Positions 40,172 through 48,686 are shown, counted from the first letter of the stretch. The stretch is DNA of 64,000 nt from PALSA-894 sp963757565 (GCA_963757565.1 CAVWSB010000011.1:2294001-2358000), one strand, 5' to 3'. Notes: generated by a model not told the origin, from the sequence alone. Made by a program: numbers and translations.

Positions 40172-40382
40172 AAGTTACGCTTCCACGATACTCCGCAATG
40201 CTGGTCGGCTGCGGCACGGCCAGTCCGTCGGCTTTCAGCCCCACGATATGAAAGCGGATTGCCTCGCGCATTTCCTGTTCGACCTCGGGGACAGTCGCGC
40301 CGGTCGCCACGCACCCCGGCAAGTCCGGAACGTAGGCCGAGAAATTGCTCTCCGCTTTTTCGATCACGATCGCGTAGCGCAT
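40158..40382 (-). CDS. hicB: HicB family antitoxin
   Basis: A 74-residue HicB: MRYAIVIEKAESNFSAYVPD then LPGCVATGATVPEVEQEMRE and AIRFHIVGLKADGLAVPQPT. The Y-PDLPGC-A-G-T--E----M-EAI-FH motif is diagnostic. It neutralises HicA. No DNA-binding domain follows, so autoregulation may use another route. Its start overlaps the hicA stop by one base (TAATG), so translation is coupled. Its last residues TCGMG are encoded by the palindromic repeat. Confidence 0.92.
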   Translation of the reverse strand: MRYAIVIEKAESNFSAYVPDLPGCVATGATVPEVEQEMREAIRFHIVGLKADGLAVPQPTSIAEYRGSVTCGMG

Positions 40383-40576
40383 TACGACGTCTCCTTCAGC
40401 CCGGCCTGCTTCAACATACTATTCAGTGTGCCCGGCGCCAGATCATCCGACGCCTTTCCCGGGACAGTGACGCGGCCGGGCTTCGTGGGGTGCTTGTACT
40501 GGCGATGGCTGCCGCGCGTCGCCACCAGAAACCAGCCATCGTCCTCGATCAGCCTGATTGCCTCGCGAACCTTCAT
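40382..40576 (-). CDS. hicA: HicA family toxin
   Basis: A 64-residue HicA mRNA interferase: MKVREAIRLIEDDGWFLVAT then RGSHRQYKHPTKPGRVTVPG. The catalytic His sits in GSHRQYKHP, and the dsRBD-like fold is complete. HicA cleaves mRNA and halts growth when HicB is lost. ATG 40576 fits the family; 40588 is also in frame. Toxin precedes antitoxin, the usual hicAB order. Confidence 0.92.
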   Translation of the reverse strand: MKVREAIRLIEDDGWFLVATRGSHRQYKHPTKPGRVTVPGKASDDLAPGTLNSMLKQAGLKETS

Positions 40577-40632
40577 GCCACGCCCCAAGGCAACAATTTA
40601 TCAGACCGCAGCACCGGATGCGACTTCGGAAC

Positions 40633-40658
40633 GATGGGTTTCGCGTTGCTCACCCATC
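40633..40658. repeat. Palindromic repeat, right side of hicAB
   Basis: GATGGGT (40633-40639) pairs with ACCCATC (40652-40658) around TTCGCGTTGCTC. It is related to the larger palindrome at 40118, and the two bracket hicAB (about 0.5 kb). TCCTACAAG follows, as CCCACAAG follows the first copy. Confidence 0.6.
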
Positions 40659-40706
40659 CTACAAGCGCAACTGAACCGCCTCGCTCTATCCCCCGACTAA
40701 CACCCT

Positions 40707-40994
40707 ATGTCGCGCGCGCTCTGGTCCGTCACCGAAATCCTGCTTGTTCTCCTCGCCGCCATCATCTGGGTGGCGAGCACCGCGCTTGCGGCGGCGTCAG
40801 GCTTCACCGCGATGGTCGCAACCACGCTGCTGCCCGGCGTGTCGCAGGCCTACTGGATCGCCTCGATCCACGCGGCGACCGGCAAGGTGCCGCAGCCGCT
40901 GACCGGGCTGTGCGTGACGTGGCTCAGCGTGTTCGTCGTCCTGATCTACGCGCGCGATGCCGCGCTTCATGGACGGCAACATGTCCAAGGATGA
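40707..40994 (+). CDS. Integral membrane protein (hypothetical)
   Basis: A 95-residue protein with two or three hydrophobic helices: VTEILLVLLAAIIWVASTAL, FTAMVATTLLPGVSQAYW and LTGLCVTWLSVFVVLIYA. No family is recognised. It overlaps the next membrane gene by 14 bases in another frame, suggesting coupled expression. Confidence 0.6.
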   Translation: MSRALWSVTEILLVLLAAIIWVASTALAAASGFTAMVATTLLPGVSQAYWIASIHAATGKVPQPLTGLCVTWLSVFVVLIYARDAALHGRQHVQG

Positions 40995-41310
40995 TCGCGG
41001 CCGACATCGCATGATGCTTCGCATCGCGATCGTGGTGCTCGCCGCGCTGGAGCTGATCTCGTTCTTCTGGCTCGGCTACATGTCGATACAGTGGGACATC
41101 CTGCTCCATCCAATGCAGGAGCACACGATCAGCTATGACTCGGCCCTCTTCAATGCGGTGATCGCACCGCTGTCGGCGATCGGCGCCATCGCGCTTGTCA
41201 CGCTGACCTGGCGGCCCTGGGTCGCGACCGCGCTGCTCGGCGTCACCTTCCTGCTCTACTATGGGTCGATCATCCTGTTCGCGATCGGCGTCATGATCTT
41301 CGGGTTCTGA
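40981..41310 (+). CDS. Integral membrane protein (hypothetical)
   Basis: A 109-residue protein with three membrane helices: LRIAIVVLAALELISFFWLG, LFNAVIAPLSAIGAIALVTL and ATALLGVTFLLYYGSIILFA. ATG 40981 has GGACGG upstream; ATG 40969 is also possible. It pairs with the gene before it, and both may form one small membrane complex. Confidence 0.62.
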   Translation: MSKDDRGRHRMMLRIAIVVLAALELISFFWLGYMSIQWDILLHPMQEHTISYDSALFNAVIAPLSAIGAIALVTLTWRPWVATALLGVTFLLYYGSIILFAIGVMIFGF

Positions 41311-41336
41311 CCGCATCCGCAGCAAGCAAGCCGTGG

Positions 41337-41356
41337 ATGCCCGCGAGCGCGGGCAT
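41337..41356. repeat. ATGCCCGCG palindrome
   Basis: Perfect 9-base arms ATGCCCGCG (41337-41345) and CGCGGGCAT (41348-41356) with a 2-base gap, 26 bases after the membrane gene. Related to the repeat at 22690-22737; may end plus-strand transcription. Confidence 0.6.
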
Positions 41357-41382
41357 GACGGAGGAGGGGCGCGACGGCGAAC

Positions 41383-41416
41383 AAAAAAATCCGCCGCGCA
41401 TTGCTGCGCGGCGGAT
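41383..41416 (-). terminator. Strong rho-independent terminator of the DUF1236 gene
   Basis: On the minus strand an 11-base perfect stem, ATCCGCCGCGC / GCGCGGCGGAT (41389-41399, 41406-41416), with loop AGCAAT is followed by a run of seven T. It lies 25 bases after the DUF1236 stop at 41442. A textbook intrinsic terminator. Confidence 0.9.
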
Positions 41417-41441
41417 CGTCCGAAAAACCTTGGCCGTCCGA

Positions 41442-41855
41442 TCAGTCGATCACTTCGACGATCTGGCCGGTGCGGCGGTCGACCAGCACGGTGTGGTCGT
41501 TGACGTAAGCATAACGATAGCCGGGCGCGACGTGATACTCGGCCGGCACCTCGTAGTATTCGACGCCCTCCTGCGGCAGCACGACGCCGACGCGGACGTC
41601 CTCGCGATAGTGATACGGATTGCGGCGCTCGCGGACGGCGTATTCGCGGAAGCGCGGGCGGTCGTCCACGCCCAGAATGCCCCCGACCGTTCCGGTCGCC
41701 GCGCCGAGCGCGCCGCCAACGATCGCGCCGATCGGGCCGGCCGCACGGCCGCCCGCATTGGCGCCTTCCTCGGCGCCGCGGATGGTTCCTTGCGCCTGCG
41801 CGGCGAAGGGCATCAGGGTGGCAAGCAGCGTGGCGGCCATCAGGGTCTTGCGCAT
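41442..41855 (-). CDS. DUF1236 secreted protein with glycine zipper
   Basis: A 137-residue exported protein: signal peptide MRKTLMAATLLATLMPFAAQ, a glycine-zipper stretch (AAGPIGAIVGGALGAATGTV), then the DUF1236 domain (VGVVLPQEGVEYYEVPAEYH, YAYVNDHTVLVDRRTGQIVE). Common in Bradyrhizobium envelopes, function unknown. A strong terminator follows. Confidence 0.85.
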   Translation of the reverse strand: MRKTLMAATLLATLMPFAAQAQGTIRGAEEGANAGGRAAGPIGAIVGGALGAATGTVGGILGVDDRPRFREYAVRERRNPYHYREDVRVGVVLPQEGVEYYEVPAEYHVAPGYRYAYVNDHTVLVDRRTGQIVEVID

Positions 41856-42043
41856 GGGAACTCCTTGGTTTGTTGCGGTCGCACAACAAGCGCCGAACGG
41901 CGCGCCGGTTCCCGAACCCCGCGGCGATTCCGCCCGCCGCCGGCCGAATTGTCACAATCCTATCAATTGACTTTATTCCTCTAGCGTGCTTTGCTTGCCG
42001 CGCCTTGCTCGTCGAGGGGCGTCAACCGGTGACGTTCGGGTGA

Positions 42044-42216
42044 TGGAGCAAGCCGGAAGGGAGCGGCCGGAGAACAGGCCGAGCCTTCCGGGGCCAGACG
42101 GGCAGTGCCCGGACGGCTTGCGCGGCACCTGCCCTTCGGCCTCGTCAGCCGGAGGTACGGGCGTCCCGGGGCTCCACCCGGAGGATACTACGGTCCTCCT
42201 GCCAGGAGCTGGCTGA
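42044..42216. ncRNA. Highly structured non-coding segment, candidate RNA
   Basis: Within the 673-base gene-free stretch 41856-42528, the plus strand folds into nested perfect helices: GCAAGCC (42048-42054) with GGCTTGC (42115-42121), GGAAGG (42055-42060) with CCTTCC (42084-42089), GGCC (42065-42068) with GGCC (42077-42080), and GGGC (42100-42103) with GCCC (42107-42110). A further TCCT/AGGA hairpin lies near 42196-42206. No ORF fits it. I do not recognise RNase P, tmRNA, 6S or SRP signatures; strand is unsure. It could be an orphan intron or element RNA. Confidence 0.4.
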
Positions 42217-42528
42217 TGCCGGCGCGCGAATGCGCCGCCGAAAGCGTGGCCCGAGGTCGAAAAATTGCCGCTTGTGGAGCGCCGCGAGGCGGGCGTCCTC
42301 TCACCGGGGACGCGCCACGCCTCGCACGCGTGGACTCGTCAAGGTGCGCCTCGCGGCGCTCCGCTCCCCTCTTGGGGAGGACGAAAAACAGGATGCGGCG
42401 CGGCCCGCGCGCCACGACAAGCGGGCGGCGGAGCGTTGGCTTCGAGTTGAACGCGCGGGCTGGTGGCTCCGTGCTGCGCGCCGGAGTGCTACACTTCCCG
42501 GAGGTCGGCACCCGTCACGGGAACGCGC

Positions 42529-43629
42529 ATGACGGAAGCAACGGACGTCGTCGTCATCGGCGCAGGCCCGGCGGGGCTTGCGGCCGCTGCCTGCCTGAAG
42601 CGCGCGGGCGTGTCTTTCATCGTCATCGAGAAGAAGCCGGAGGTCGGGGCGTCCTGGCGCAGGCATTACGCACGGCTGCGGCTGCACACCATCAAGCAGC
42701 TTTCCGCCCTGCCCGGCCTCGCGTTTCCCAAAAGCGATCCGCGCTATGTGCCGCGCGCGCGCGTCATCGCGTATCTGCAACGCTACGCGGAGCACTTCGG
42801 CCTCGCGCCACGGCTCGGCGAAGCGGTGCGCAGCGTGCGGCGTGATGGCGCGCGCTGGCAGGTCCGCACGGACTCCTCGGACATCCGCGCCGCGCATGTG
42901 GTGATCGCGACCGGGCTCAATGCCGCGCCGGTGACGCCGGCCGTGCCGGGCATCGCGCGGTTCGGCGGCAGGATCACGCACAGCGCGGATTATTCCGACG
43001 CGGCGCCGTTCGCCGGACAGTCGGTGCTGGTGATCGGGATGGGAAATACCGGCGCCGAGATCGCGCTCGACCTCGCCGACGGCGGCGCGCGCCCCACCGT
43101 CTCGGTGCGCAACGGCGTGCACATGGTGCCGCGCGACCTGTTCGGCATTCCGATCCAGCTTGTCGCACGATACGCCACCGGGACCCTGCCCGAGCGATGG
43201 AGCGATGCGCTGTTTCCGCCCATTCTGGATTTCGCGCTCGGCAACCTGGCAAGGCACGGCATTGTGCGCCCGCCCGAGGGCATCCTGCGCCGCGCGCGCG
43301 CCGGCCGGATCCCGGTGCTCGATGTCGGCACCGCGCGGAGAATCCGGGAGGGCGCGATCCGGATCGCGCGCGGGATCAAAACCGTGACGGTGGACGGCGC
43401 GACATTCGAGGACGGCACCAGCGCCCGCTTCGACGCAATCATCTTCGCAACCGGGTTTCGGCCGAATTATCCGGCGCTTTTCGAGGAGGGCATCGACCCG
43501 AACGGGGAGCCTTCGATCCACTTGGTGGGCTTCGCGACACCCATCACCGGCGCACTGCGGCAGATCGCGGCCGAGGCCGAGGCTCTCGCAGCCAAGATCG
43601 CGGGAGACTTGAAGGCCACGGCCGGTTGA
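42529..43629 (+). CDS. FAD/NADPH-dependent flavin monooxygenase
   Basis: A 366-residue protein of the flavin-containing monooxygenase/YUCCA-like class. FAD site VVVIGAGPAGLAAAACLKRA at residues 8-27, NADPH site VLVIGMGNTGAEIALDLADG near 165, and the C-terminal IIFATGFRPNYP motif that marks this class. The FxGxxxHxxx(Y/F) signature appears as RFGGRITHSADYSD. It probably oxygenates a small nitrogen- or sulfur-containing substrate. ATG 42529 begins the homology. It converges with the LLM gene. Confidence 0.88.
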   Translation: MTEATDVVVIGAGPAGLAAAACLKRAGVSFIVIEKKPEVGASWRRHYARLRLHTIKQLSALPGLAFPKSDPRYVPRARVIAYLQRYAEHFGLAPRLGEAVRSVRRDGARWQVRTDSSDIRAAHVVIATGLNAAPVTPAVPGIARFGGRITHSADYSDAAPFAGQSVLVIGMGNTGAEIALDLADGGARPTVSVRNGVHMVPRDLFGIPIQLVARYATGTLPERWSDALFPPILDFALGNLARHGIVRPPEGILRRARAGRIPVLDVGTARRIREGAIRIARGIKTVTVDGATFEDGTSARFDAIIFATGFRPNYPALFEEGIDPNGEPSIHLVGFATPITGALRQIAAEAEALAAKIAGDLKATAG

Positions 43630-43633
43630 CGCG

Positions 43634-44657
43634 CTATTCCGCGGCCGCGCGCGCCTCTCCCGAAAACGCCGGCATGACCTCGTGCGCAAAGCGGCGCAGG
43701 TTTGTGACCGGCGCGCCACCGCCGTTGAGCAGCAGATGCTCGATGCCAGCCGCGCGCAGCCGCTCGAGCTTTGCGGCGATCTCGTCGGGTACGCCGAACA
43801 GCGCGCTCTCTTCCGCGGCATCGAGCGTGTAGTCGAACGACAGCATGCTCGATTTCGACCGCCCCCGGCGCCGCCGCGAGTTCGGTCATGCGCCGCTGGT
43901 TGGCGAGACGCGCCTCCACGGCCTTGCGCTTGTCCTCTGCATCGGTCGCCACGTAGAACGCGCGCGCAACGCCAACATCCATCGGATCAAACCGGCGGCC
44001 CTGCGCCTCCACCTCGGCCTTGTAAATGTTGAAGCGTTCGATCGTCTGCGGAACGGACGCGAACTGGTCGAGCAGCAGCTTTGCGCCGCGCTGCGCCACT
44101 TTGCGGATCGAGTCCGGCTGGCCCGCCGCCATCCAGACCGGCGGGTGCGGCTTTTGCCGCGTCGGCGGCTCGACAATGACGTTCTCGAAATTCCAGAACG
44201 TGCCGTGATGGGAAAATCGCTCGTTCGAGGTCCATGCCTTGAGGATCAGGCCGAGCAATTCCTCAAAGCGCGCGTCGGCCTCGGCGATCGGAATGCAGAA
44301 GCCCGCGAACTCGTTGTGCCGGTAGCCCTTGCCGACGCCGAATTCGAGCCGCCCGCCCGAGAGAAGATCGATGGTCGCGGCGGCTTCCGCGAGCAGCACC
44401 GGATTGTGCCACGGCAGCACCAGCACCGCGGTGCCAAGCCGCAAGGTCGAGGTGCGCGCCGCCAGGAAGGTGAGCAGGTTCAGGCTCGCCGACACCTGCC
44501 CGAAGCCGGTGAAGTGATGTTCGACGACGAAGGTGGAGGAGTAGCCGAGCGCCTCGGCTTCGACATTGTAGTCGATGAAGTCGCGAAACCCCTGTGCGGA
44601 GTCGATATCGCTGCCGCCACGTTTCGCCTGCGCCGAGCCGAACAGTCCGAACTTCAT
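43634..44657 (-). CDS. LLM class flavin-dependent oxidoreductase, frameshifted in this assembly
   Basis: A luciferase-like monooxygenase. The first frame from ATG 44657 reads MKFGLFGSAQAKRGGSDIDS, SSTFVVEHHFTGFGQVSASL, LLSGGRLEFGVGKGYRHNEF and on to MTELAAAPG. One extra G in the G5 run (43862-43866 on plus) breaks it; the second frame continues SMLSFDYTLDAAEESALFGV and ends at 43634. Repaired length is 340 residues, normal for the family. It is a different subfamily from the 33942 gene. Confidence 0.87.
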
Positions 44658-44759
44658 GCGTCCTCCCGTTTGGGCCATCTTAGCGCAATCGCGCGATCCG
44701 CAACTTGCCGCGAGCACACCGTGGCGCCATCATGGGTTGAGGATTTTCGGGGGGAACCG

Positions 44760-45143
44760 ATGCGCATGGCGATCCTAGCGGCGCTCTTGCTCACGCCTGC
44801 TGCCGCACACGCGCAGCACCTGACCAAGACGGCGATCTCCGGCAGGGCACTCAAGCTCAACTTCTCAAACACGACGAACCCGGACTGCACCAGCGTCGGC
44901 GAAACGGTGGTGCGGCTGACCAAGTCGCCCGAACACGGCCGCGTCATCATCTCGAAGGCGAGCGATTTCCCGTCTTTTGCGCGGCGCAACGTGCGTCATG
45001 CCTGTGACAAGAAGCGCGTTGCCGGCACCCAGACAGTTTACGTGCCGGACAAGGGCTTCATCGGTACGGATTCCACCGCGATCGAGATCATTTTCGCGAC
45101 CGGCGCGACCGCGCAGCGCTCCTATACCATCGAGGTGAAATGA
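44760..45143 (+). CDS. Secreted protein (hypothetical)
   Basis: A 127-residue protein: signal peptide MRMAILAALLLTPAAAHA, then a beta-rich mature domain (VGETVVRLTKSPEHGRVIIS, GTQTVYVPDKGFIGTDSTAI, RSYTIEVK). The VPxxGFxGTDS phrase resembles Ig-like cadherin-type repeats in bacterial surface proteins. Two Cys (PDCTS, HACDK) may pair. GGGGGGA precedes ATG 44760. Confidence 0.7.
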   Translation: MRMAILAALLLTPAAAHAQHLTKTAISGRALKLNFSNTTNPDCTSVGETVVRLTKSPEHGRVIISKASDFPSFARRNVRHACDKKRVAGTQTVYVPDKGFIGTDSTAIEIIFATGATAQRSYTIEVK

Positions 45144-45240
45144 CGCGGTGCTTTCGGGGCTTCTTGGCACGCCACACGATTGACGCAACCCGATGCGACT
45201 GGCATGCGCAACCAACGGATTTGAATTCGGGAAGGGACCC

Positions 45241-45756
45241 ATGTTTCGCAACGTCGCCGCCGCCTCCTGCCTCGCACTCGCCTGTGTGCTGCCGCTGCAA
45301 CAGGCCGCCGCGCAGGACCCGCTCGCGGGCGGCCTGCTTGGAGGCGCGATCGGCGGAATTCTTGGCGGAGCGGTTGGCGGGCGCGGCGGCGCGGTCGCCG
45401 GTGCGATCATCGGCGGCACCACAGGGGCCGCAATCGCGGCCGACGGCCAGCGCCGCAATGGCTACTACTGGTATCGCGACGGCTGCTACGTGCAGCAGCC
45501 TGACGGCAGCTACGCCGTGGTGCCGCCGGCTTATTGCGGCGGCCCGGGCCCGGCGGTTGTCGGTCCGCCGGTCGGACCCGCCGCCGTCGTGGACGACGAC
45601 GAAGTCGAATACATCAACCCAGGCGCCGGCCCCGGGGTCGGGCCCGGCGGACCGAGCCCGGAGCAGGTCGCGGCCTGCGCGCGGAAATTTCGGTCCTATG
45701 ACGCGCGCTCGTTGACCTTCCTGTCGACCGACGGCACGCGCAAGCATTGTCCCTAG
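45241..45756 (+). CDS. Glycine-zipper secreted protein
   Basis: A 171-residue protein: signal peptide ending QQAAA, a long glycine-zipper (GGLLGGAIGGILGGAVGG and GAVAGAIIGGTTGAAIAA), then a Tyr/Pro-rich tail (NGYYWYRDGCYVQQPDGSYA) and a Cys-containing C-terminus. Envelope lipoprotein-like layout without a lipobox. Close to bradyrhizobial BA14K/glycine-zipper type proteins; role unknown. Confidence 0.72.
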   Translation: MFRNVAAASCLALACVLPLQQAAAQDPLAGGLLGGAIGGILGGAVGGRGGAVAGAIIGGTTGAAIAADGQRRNGYYWYRDGCYVQQPDGSYAVVPPAYCGGPGPAVVGPPVGPAAVVDDDEVEYINPGAGPGVGPGGPSPEQVAACARKFRSYDARSLTFLSTDGTRKHCP

Positions 45757-45866
45757 GCGATCGCGGCACGACCCATGCGGCTTCGCCGCGCGGGCCATTC
45801 GGATTCACGGGACCAGATCGCTCGGCTGCGTGCTAAGCAGACCTCCAACGACTTGGGAGGAATGTT

Positions 45867-46790
45867 TTGAGCGCTGGCGCCGAGACAGTGCGCGTGACAG
45901 CTACGCCGAGCGCGCGACGTGAGCACATTCCGCGCGCGATCTTCTACATGATCGCTTCCGGCGCGGTGTTCAATTGCTCGAACGCCGCCTCGAAATGGCT
46001 AATCGCCACCTACCCGATCGGCGAAGTCCTGTTCGCCCGCACGCTGGTCGCGCTGATCACGCTCGGCGCGTTCATCCTGCCGGCGGCTGGCCTTGCGGTC
46101 TATCGCACCACAAAACTGCGTGCCCACGCGATGCGCGCCTGCTCGCAGGTCGGCTCGCAGACCATGTTGCTGATCGCCTTCAGCATGATGCCGCTCGCGG
46201 GCGCAACCGCGATCATGTTCTCCTCGCCGATCTTCTCCACGCTGGCGTCGTCCTATTTTTTGCACGAACGGGTCGGCGCGGTGCGCTGGGTCGTGCTGCT
46301 GATCGGGTTCCTCGGCGTGCTGGTCATCGCCAACCCGGGCGCCGACACATTTCAGGTCGGCGCGCTGTTCGCGCTTGGCAATGCGGTTCTGTTCGGCACG
46401 GTGGTGGCGGGCGTGCGCGGCATGTCGGCGACCGAGTCCGCGCAGACTCTGATCATGTATCAGCTCACTTTTCTCGCCTGCGCCTATGCGTTCGCTCTTC
46501 CGTTCGGTTTCATCGTGCCGGACGGTTTCAGCGCGCTGGTGATGGTCGGCAGCGGCGTCGGCAACGGCGCAGCGCAATATCTCTGGACGCGCGCAATTCA
46601 TCTTGCGCCGACCTCGGCGGTGGTGCCGTTCCAGTACATCCAGCTTGTGTGGGCGATGCTGCTCGGCTTCGCGATCTGGGGTGACCTGCCGACTGCCGGA
46701 CTGCTGATCGGCTCGGCGATCGTGATCGTGTCCGGCATGTTCCTGTTCTGGCACGAAACGCGCAAGGTACCGGTGGCGGATGCGGATTAG
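45867..46790 (+). CDS. DMT superfamily (EamA) transporter
   Basis: A 307-residue protein with about ten membrane helices in two EamA repeats (IPRAIFYMIASGAVFNCSNA, RTLVALITLGAFILPAAGL; LIGFLGVLVIANPGADTF; VVPFQYIQLVWAMLLGFAIW). EamA proteins export or import small metabolites. The start is TTG 45867 with GGGAGG 7-8 bases upstream; an ATG four bases earlier is out of frame. Substrate unknown. Confidence 0.88.
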   Translation: MSAGAETVRVTATPSARREHIPRAIFYMIASGAVFNCSNAASKWLIATYPIGEVLFARTLVALITLGAFILPAAGLAVYRTTKLRAHAMRACSQVGSQTMLLIAFSMMPLAGATAIMFSSPIFSTLASSYFLHERVGAVRWVVLLIGFLGVLVIANPGADTFQVGALFALGNAVLFGTVVAGVRGMSATESAQTLIMYQLTFLACAYAFALPFGFIVPDGFSALVMVGSGVGNGAAQYLWTRAIHLAPTSAVVPFQYIQLVWAMLLGFAIWGDLPTAGLLIGSAIVIVSGMFLFWHETRKVPVADAD

Positions 46791-46795
46791 TGCAA

Positions 46796-47503
46796 TCAAG
46801 CATCCAGCGGCTTGTAGTAACGCCAGATGCCCCACTGGCTGAACGAGATGCGCCGCTTTGAAGCGAGGTAGGCCGCAATGCGCGGGCGCTTCGCCACGCG
46901 ATCGTGCAGCGCGATTACGCGCGGAATTTTCTTTTCGAACCGTTTCATCCGCTTCGGAAAGCCGTAGCGCAGACCCTCGACGATCTGGAACAGGCTGAGG
47001 TCGACGTAGGTGAGACGGCGGCCGAGCAGCCACGGCCCGCCGCTGCGCGTGAGGATTTTCTCAAAGTAGCCGAGGAATTTCGGCACGCGGTAGCGCCAAA
47101 AATCCTTGGTGCGGCGCTTTGCCGACGGCACCTGCTCCTCGAAATAGAGCCAACTCGTCACCGGATGATGCGTGTCATGGATTTCCACCACGAGGTCCGA
47201 GATGGTGAGTTGCAATTGATGCACCCAAAGCCGCTCGGTCTCGTTCTTCGGCGCAAGCTTCAGGCGCGGCCCAAGCCAGTGCAGGATGTTCGCGGTCTGC
47301 GCGATGACGAGCCTGCCGGCCTTCAGGATAGGCGGCGCGAACGGCGGATGATTCTCGCTCTTCCGTTCAAGGAAGGCGACGTTGGCCTTGCCGCCTTTCT
47401 TCCGCGCAACGTCCACGTAGTCGGCACCCGCTTCCTCGAGCGCGAGCCGAACGAACTCGCCACGCCCCTGGATGGTCGGCCAGTAATAGAGTTCGTAGCG
47501 CAT
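46796..47503 (-). CDS. Glutathione S-transferase family protein
   Basis: A 235-residue GST. Residues 1-80 form the thioredoxin-like domain (MRYELYYWPTIQGRGEFVRL with a Tyr near the N-terminus, PPILKAGRLVIAQTANILHW with the glutathione-binding block), and 90-235 the all-alpha domain (LTYVDLSLFQIVEGLRYGFP with the conserved N-cap Asp). It may conjugate or isomerise small electrophiles. Convergent with the EamA gene, 5 bases apart. Confidence 0.87.
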   Translation of the reverse strand: MRYELYYWPTIQGRGEFVRLALEEAGADYVDVARKKGGKANVAFLERKSENHPPFAPPILKAGRLVIAQTANILHWLGPRLKLAPKNETERLWVHQLQLTISDLVVEIHDTHHPVTSWLYFEEQVPSAKRRTKDFWRYRVPKFLGYFEKILTRSGGPWLLGRRLTYVDLSLFQIVEGLRYGFPKRMKRFEKKIPRVIALHDRVAKRPRIAAYLASKRRISFSQWGIWRYYKPLDA

Positions 47504-47583
47504 GGCCCCTCTCCGCTTCGTATCCTATCAAAAGAAAACGCGGCGGCTTGCGCAAGCCGCCGCGTCCATTTCGGCAAGCCGGC

Positions 47584-48249
47584 TCAGTTGACCGCGAAGC
47601 AATACAGCAGGCCGTCACCACCGGTGCTCTTGAAATCGGCCTGGCTGCAGCCACCATCATTCCCGCGCGAGGGATGCGAGGAGTTCCACGACTTTGCTGC
47701 CGCGCTATCGTCGAGGCCGCTTCGGTCCGCATGGCCGAACATCGCGGCACCTGCCCCGCTGCCCTTGGTGTAGTTGCCGCAGGTGCGGTCGTCCGATCCG
47801 GTGAACGCGGTGCCGTCCGCCTGCGAGCCCGTGACGATGTCATGGCGGTTCGGCGTATCGCCGCGCCCGTTGATGACCTCGCCCTTCTCGCTCAGCGAGT
47901 TCTGCTTGTTGAGCTGATTGTTCGCGCTCTGCAGATCGGCGACGTCCTTTGCAACGGCCACGCCCTTGGCATTCACCCAAGGCCCCTTGCCGATGCGATC
48001 CTTGGCGTTCACCGCGCCCGCGCCTTGCGTCGAGAGATAGGCGTGCCAGGTTTTTCCGCCGGCACCCGCAGCCTGCGCGAGGTCCTGGCAATGCTTGTCG
48101 GCGCCCGCGAGGCCGCCGACATCGCCGCCCTTGCCCATGCCGGTGCTGGTGATGAAGAAAGACATCGCATTCTGCGACTGTGCGATACCTGCAATTCCGA
48201 TCGCGGCGACCGCCGCGCAAGTCATGATAGCCAACCGTGTCGCCCTCAT
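47584..48249 (-). CDS. Secreted lectin-like (endostatin/C-type-fold) protein
   Basis: A 221-residue exported protein: signal peptide MRATRLAIMTCAAVAAIGIA. FFITSTGMGKGGDVGGLAGADKHCQDLA and KTWHAYLSTQGAGAVNAKDR are hallmarks of the bacterial endostatin/collagen-NC10-like domain, often annotated as lectin. Cys residues (HCQ, TCGN, GCSQ, LYCF) suggest disulfides. GGGAG precedes ATG 48249. Ligand unknown. Confidence 0.8.
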   Translation of the reverse strand: MRATRLAIMTCAAVAAIGIAGIAQSQNAMSFFITSTGMGKGGDVGGLAGADKHCQDLAQAAGAGGKTWHAYLSTQGAGAVNAKDRIGKGPWVNAKGVAVAKDVADLQSANNQLNKQNSLSEKGEVINGRGDTPNRHDIVTGSQADGTAFTGSDDRTCGNYTKGSGAGAAMFGHADRSGLDDSAAAKSWNSSHPSRGNDGGCSQADFKSTGGDGLLYCFAVN

Positions 48250-48278
48250 TCGTCGTTCTCCCTTGTTGACGCTTGTTA

Positions 48279-48686
48279 TTAACCCCCGACCTTTTGCGAA
48301 TATTCCTCGTCGCTGACGTACTCCATCCACTCGACGTGCTTGCCATCGAGCAACTCCTGCATGGCGATATGCACCATGCCGGTATTCGGGCCTGCGCCAT
48401 GCCAATGCTTTTCGTTCGGCGGAATCCACACGGTATCGCCGGCCTTGATCTCGTGGATCGGACCACCCTTCGCCTGCACGCGCCCGACGCCGGAAATAAC
48501 GTGCAACGTCTGTCCGAGCGGATGCGTATGCCACGCCGTGCGCGCGCCGGGCTCGAAACTCACCTTGCCGGAGCGGATTCGCGCAGGCGCAGGCGCCTCG
48601 ATGATCGGGTCCTGCCACACCACGCCGGTGAACGACTCCTTCGGCTGCCGTCGCGTTGGCACCGATCCGCTGGTCTTGATCTCCAT
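48279..48686 (-). CDS. Cupin domain protein, hydroxynitrile-lyase-like
   Basis: A 135-residue single cupin close to bacterial manganese cupin hydroxynitrile lyases: VSFEPGARTAWHTHPLGQTL, IKAGDTVWIPPNEKHWHGAG and LDGKHVEWMEYVSDEEY. Metal ligands H-x-H, Q and H are all present. Related enzymes cleave mandelonitrile, but many members have unknown roles, so activity is inference. It lies 30 bases upstream of the lectin gene on the same strand. Confidence 0.82.
   Translation of the reverse strand: MEIKTSGSVPTRRQPKESFTGVVWQDPIIEAPAPARIRSGKVSFEPGARTAWHTHPLGQTLHVISGVGRVQAKGGPIHEIKAGDTVWIPPNEKHWHGAGPNTGMVHIAMQELLDGKHVEWMEYVSDEEYSQKVGG

Noticed and set aside
42044..42216. RNase P RNA or SRP RNA
   Set aside because: The conserved RNase P core (GAGGAAAGTC and ACAGAA-type segments) and the SRP GGAAG/GCAG tetraloop setting could not be found, so only an unassigned structured RNA is claimed.
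41986..42216. 76-residue plus-strand ORF
   Set aside because: No ribosome site or family pattern, and it crosses the folded segment; judged non-coding.
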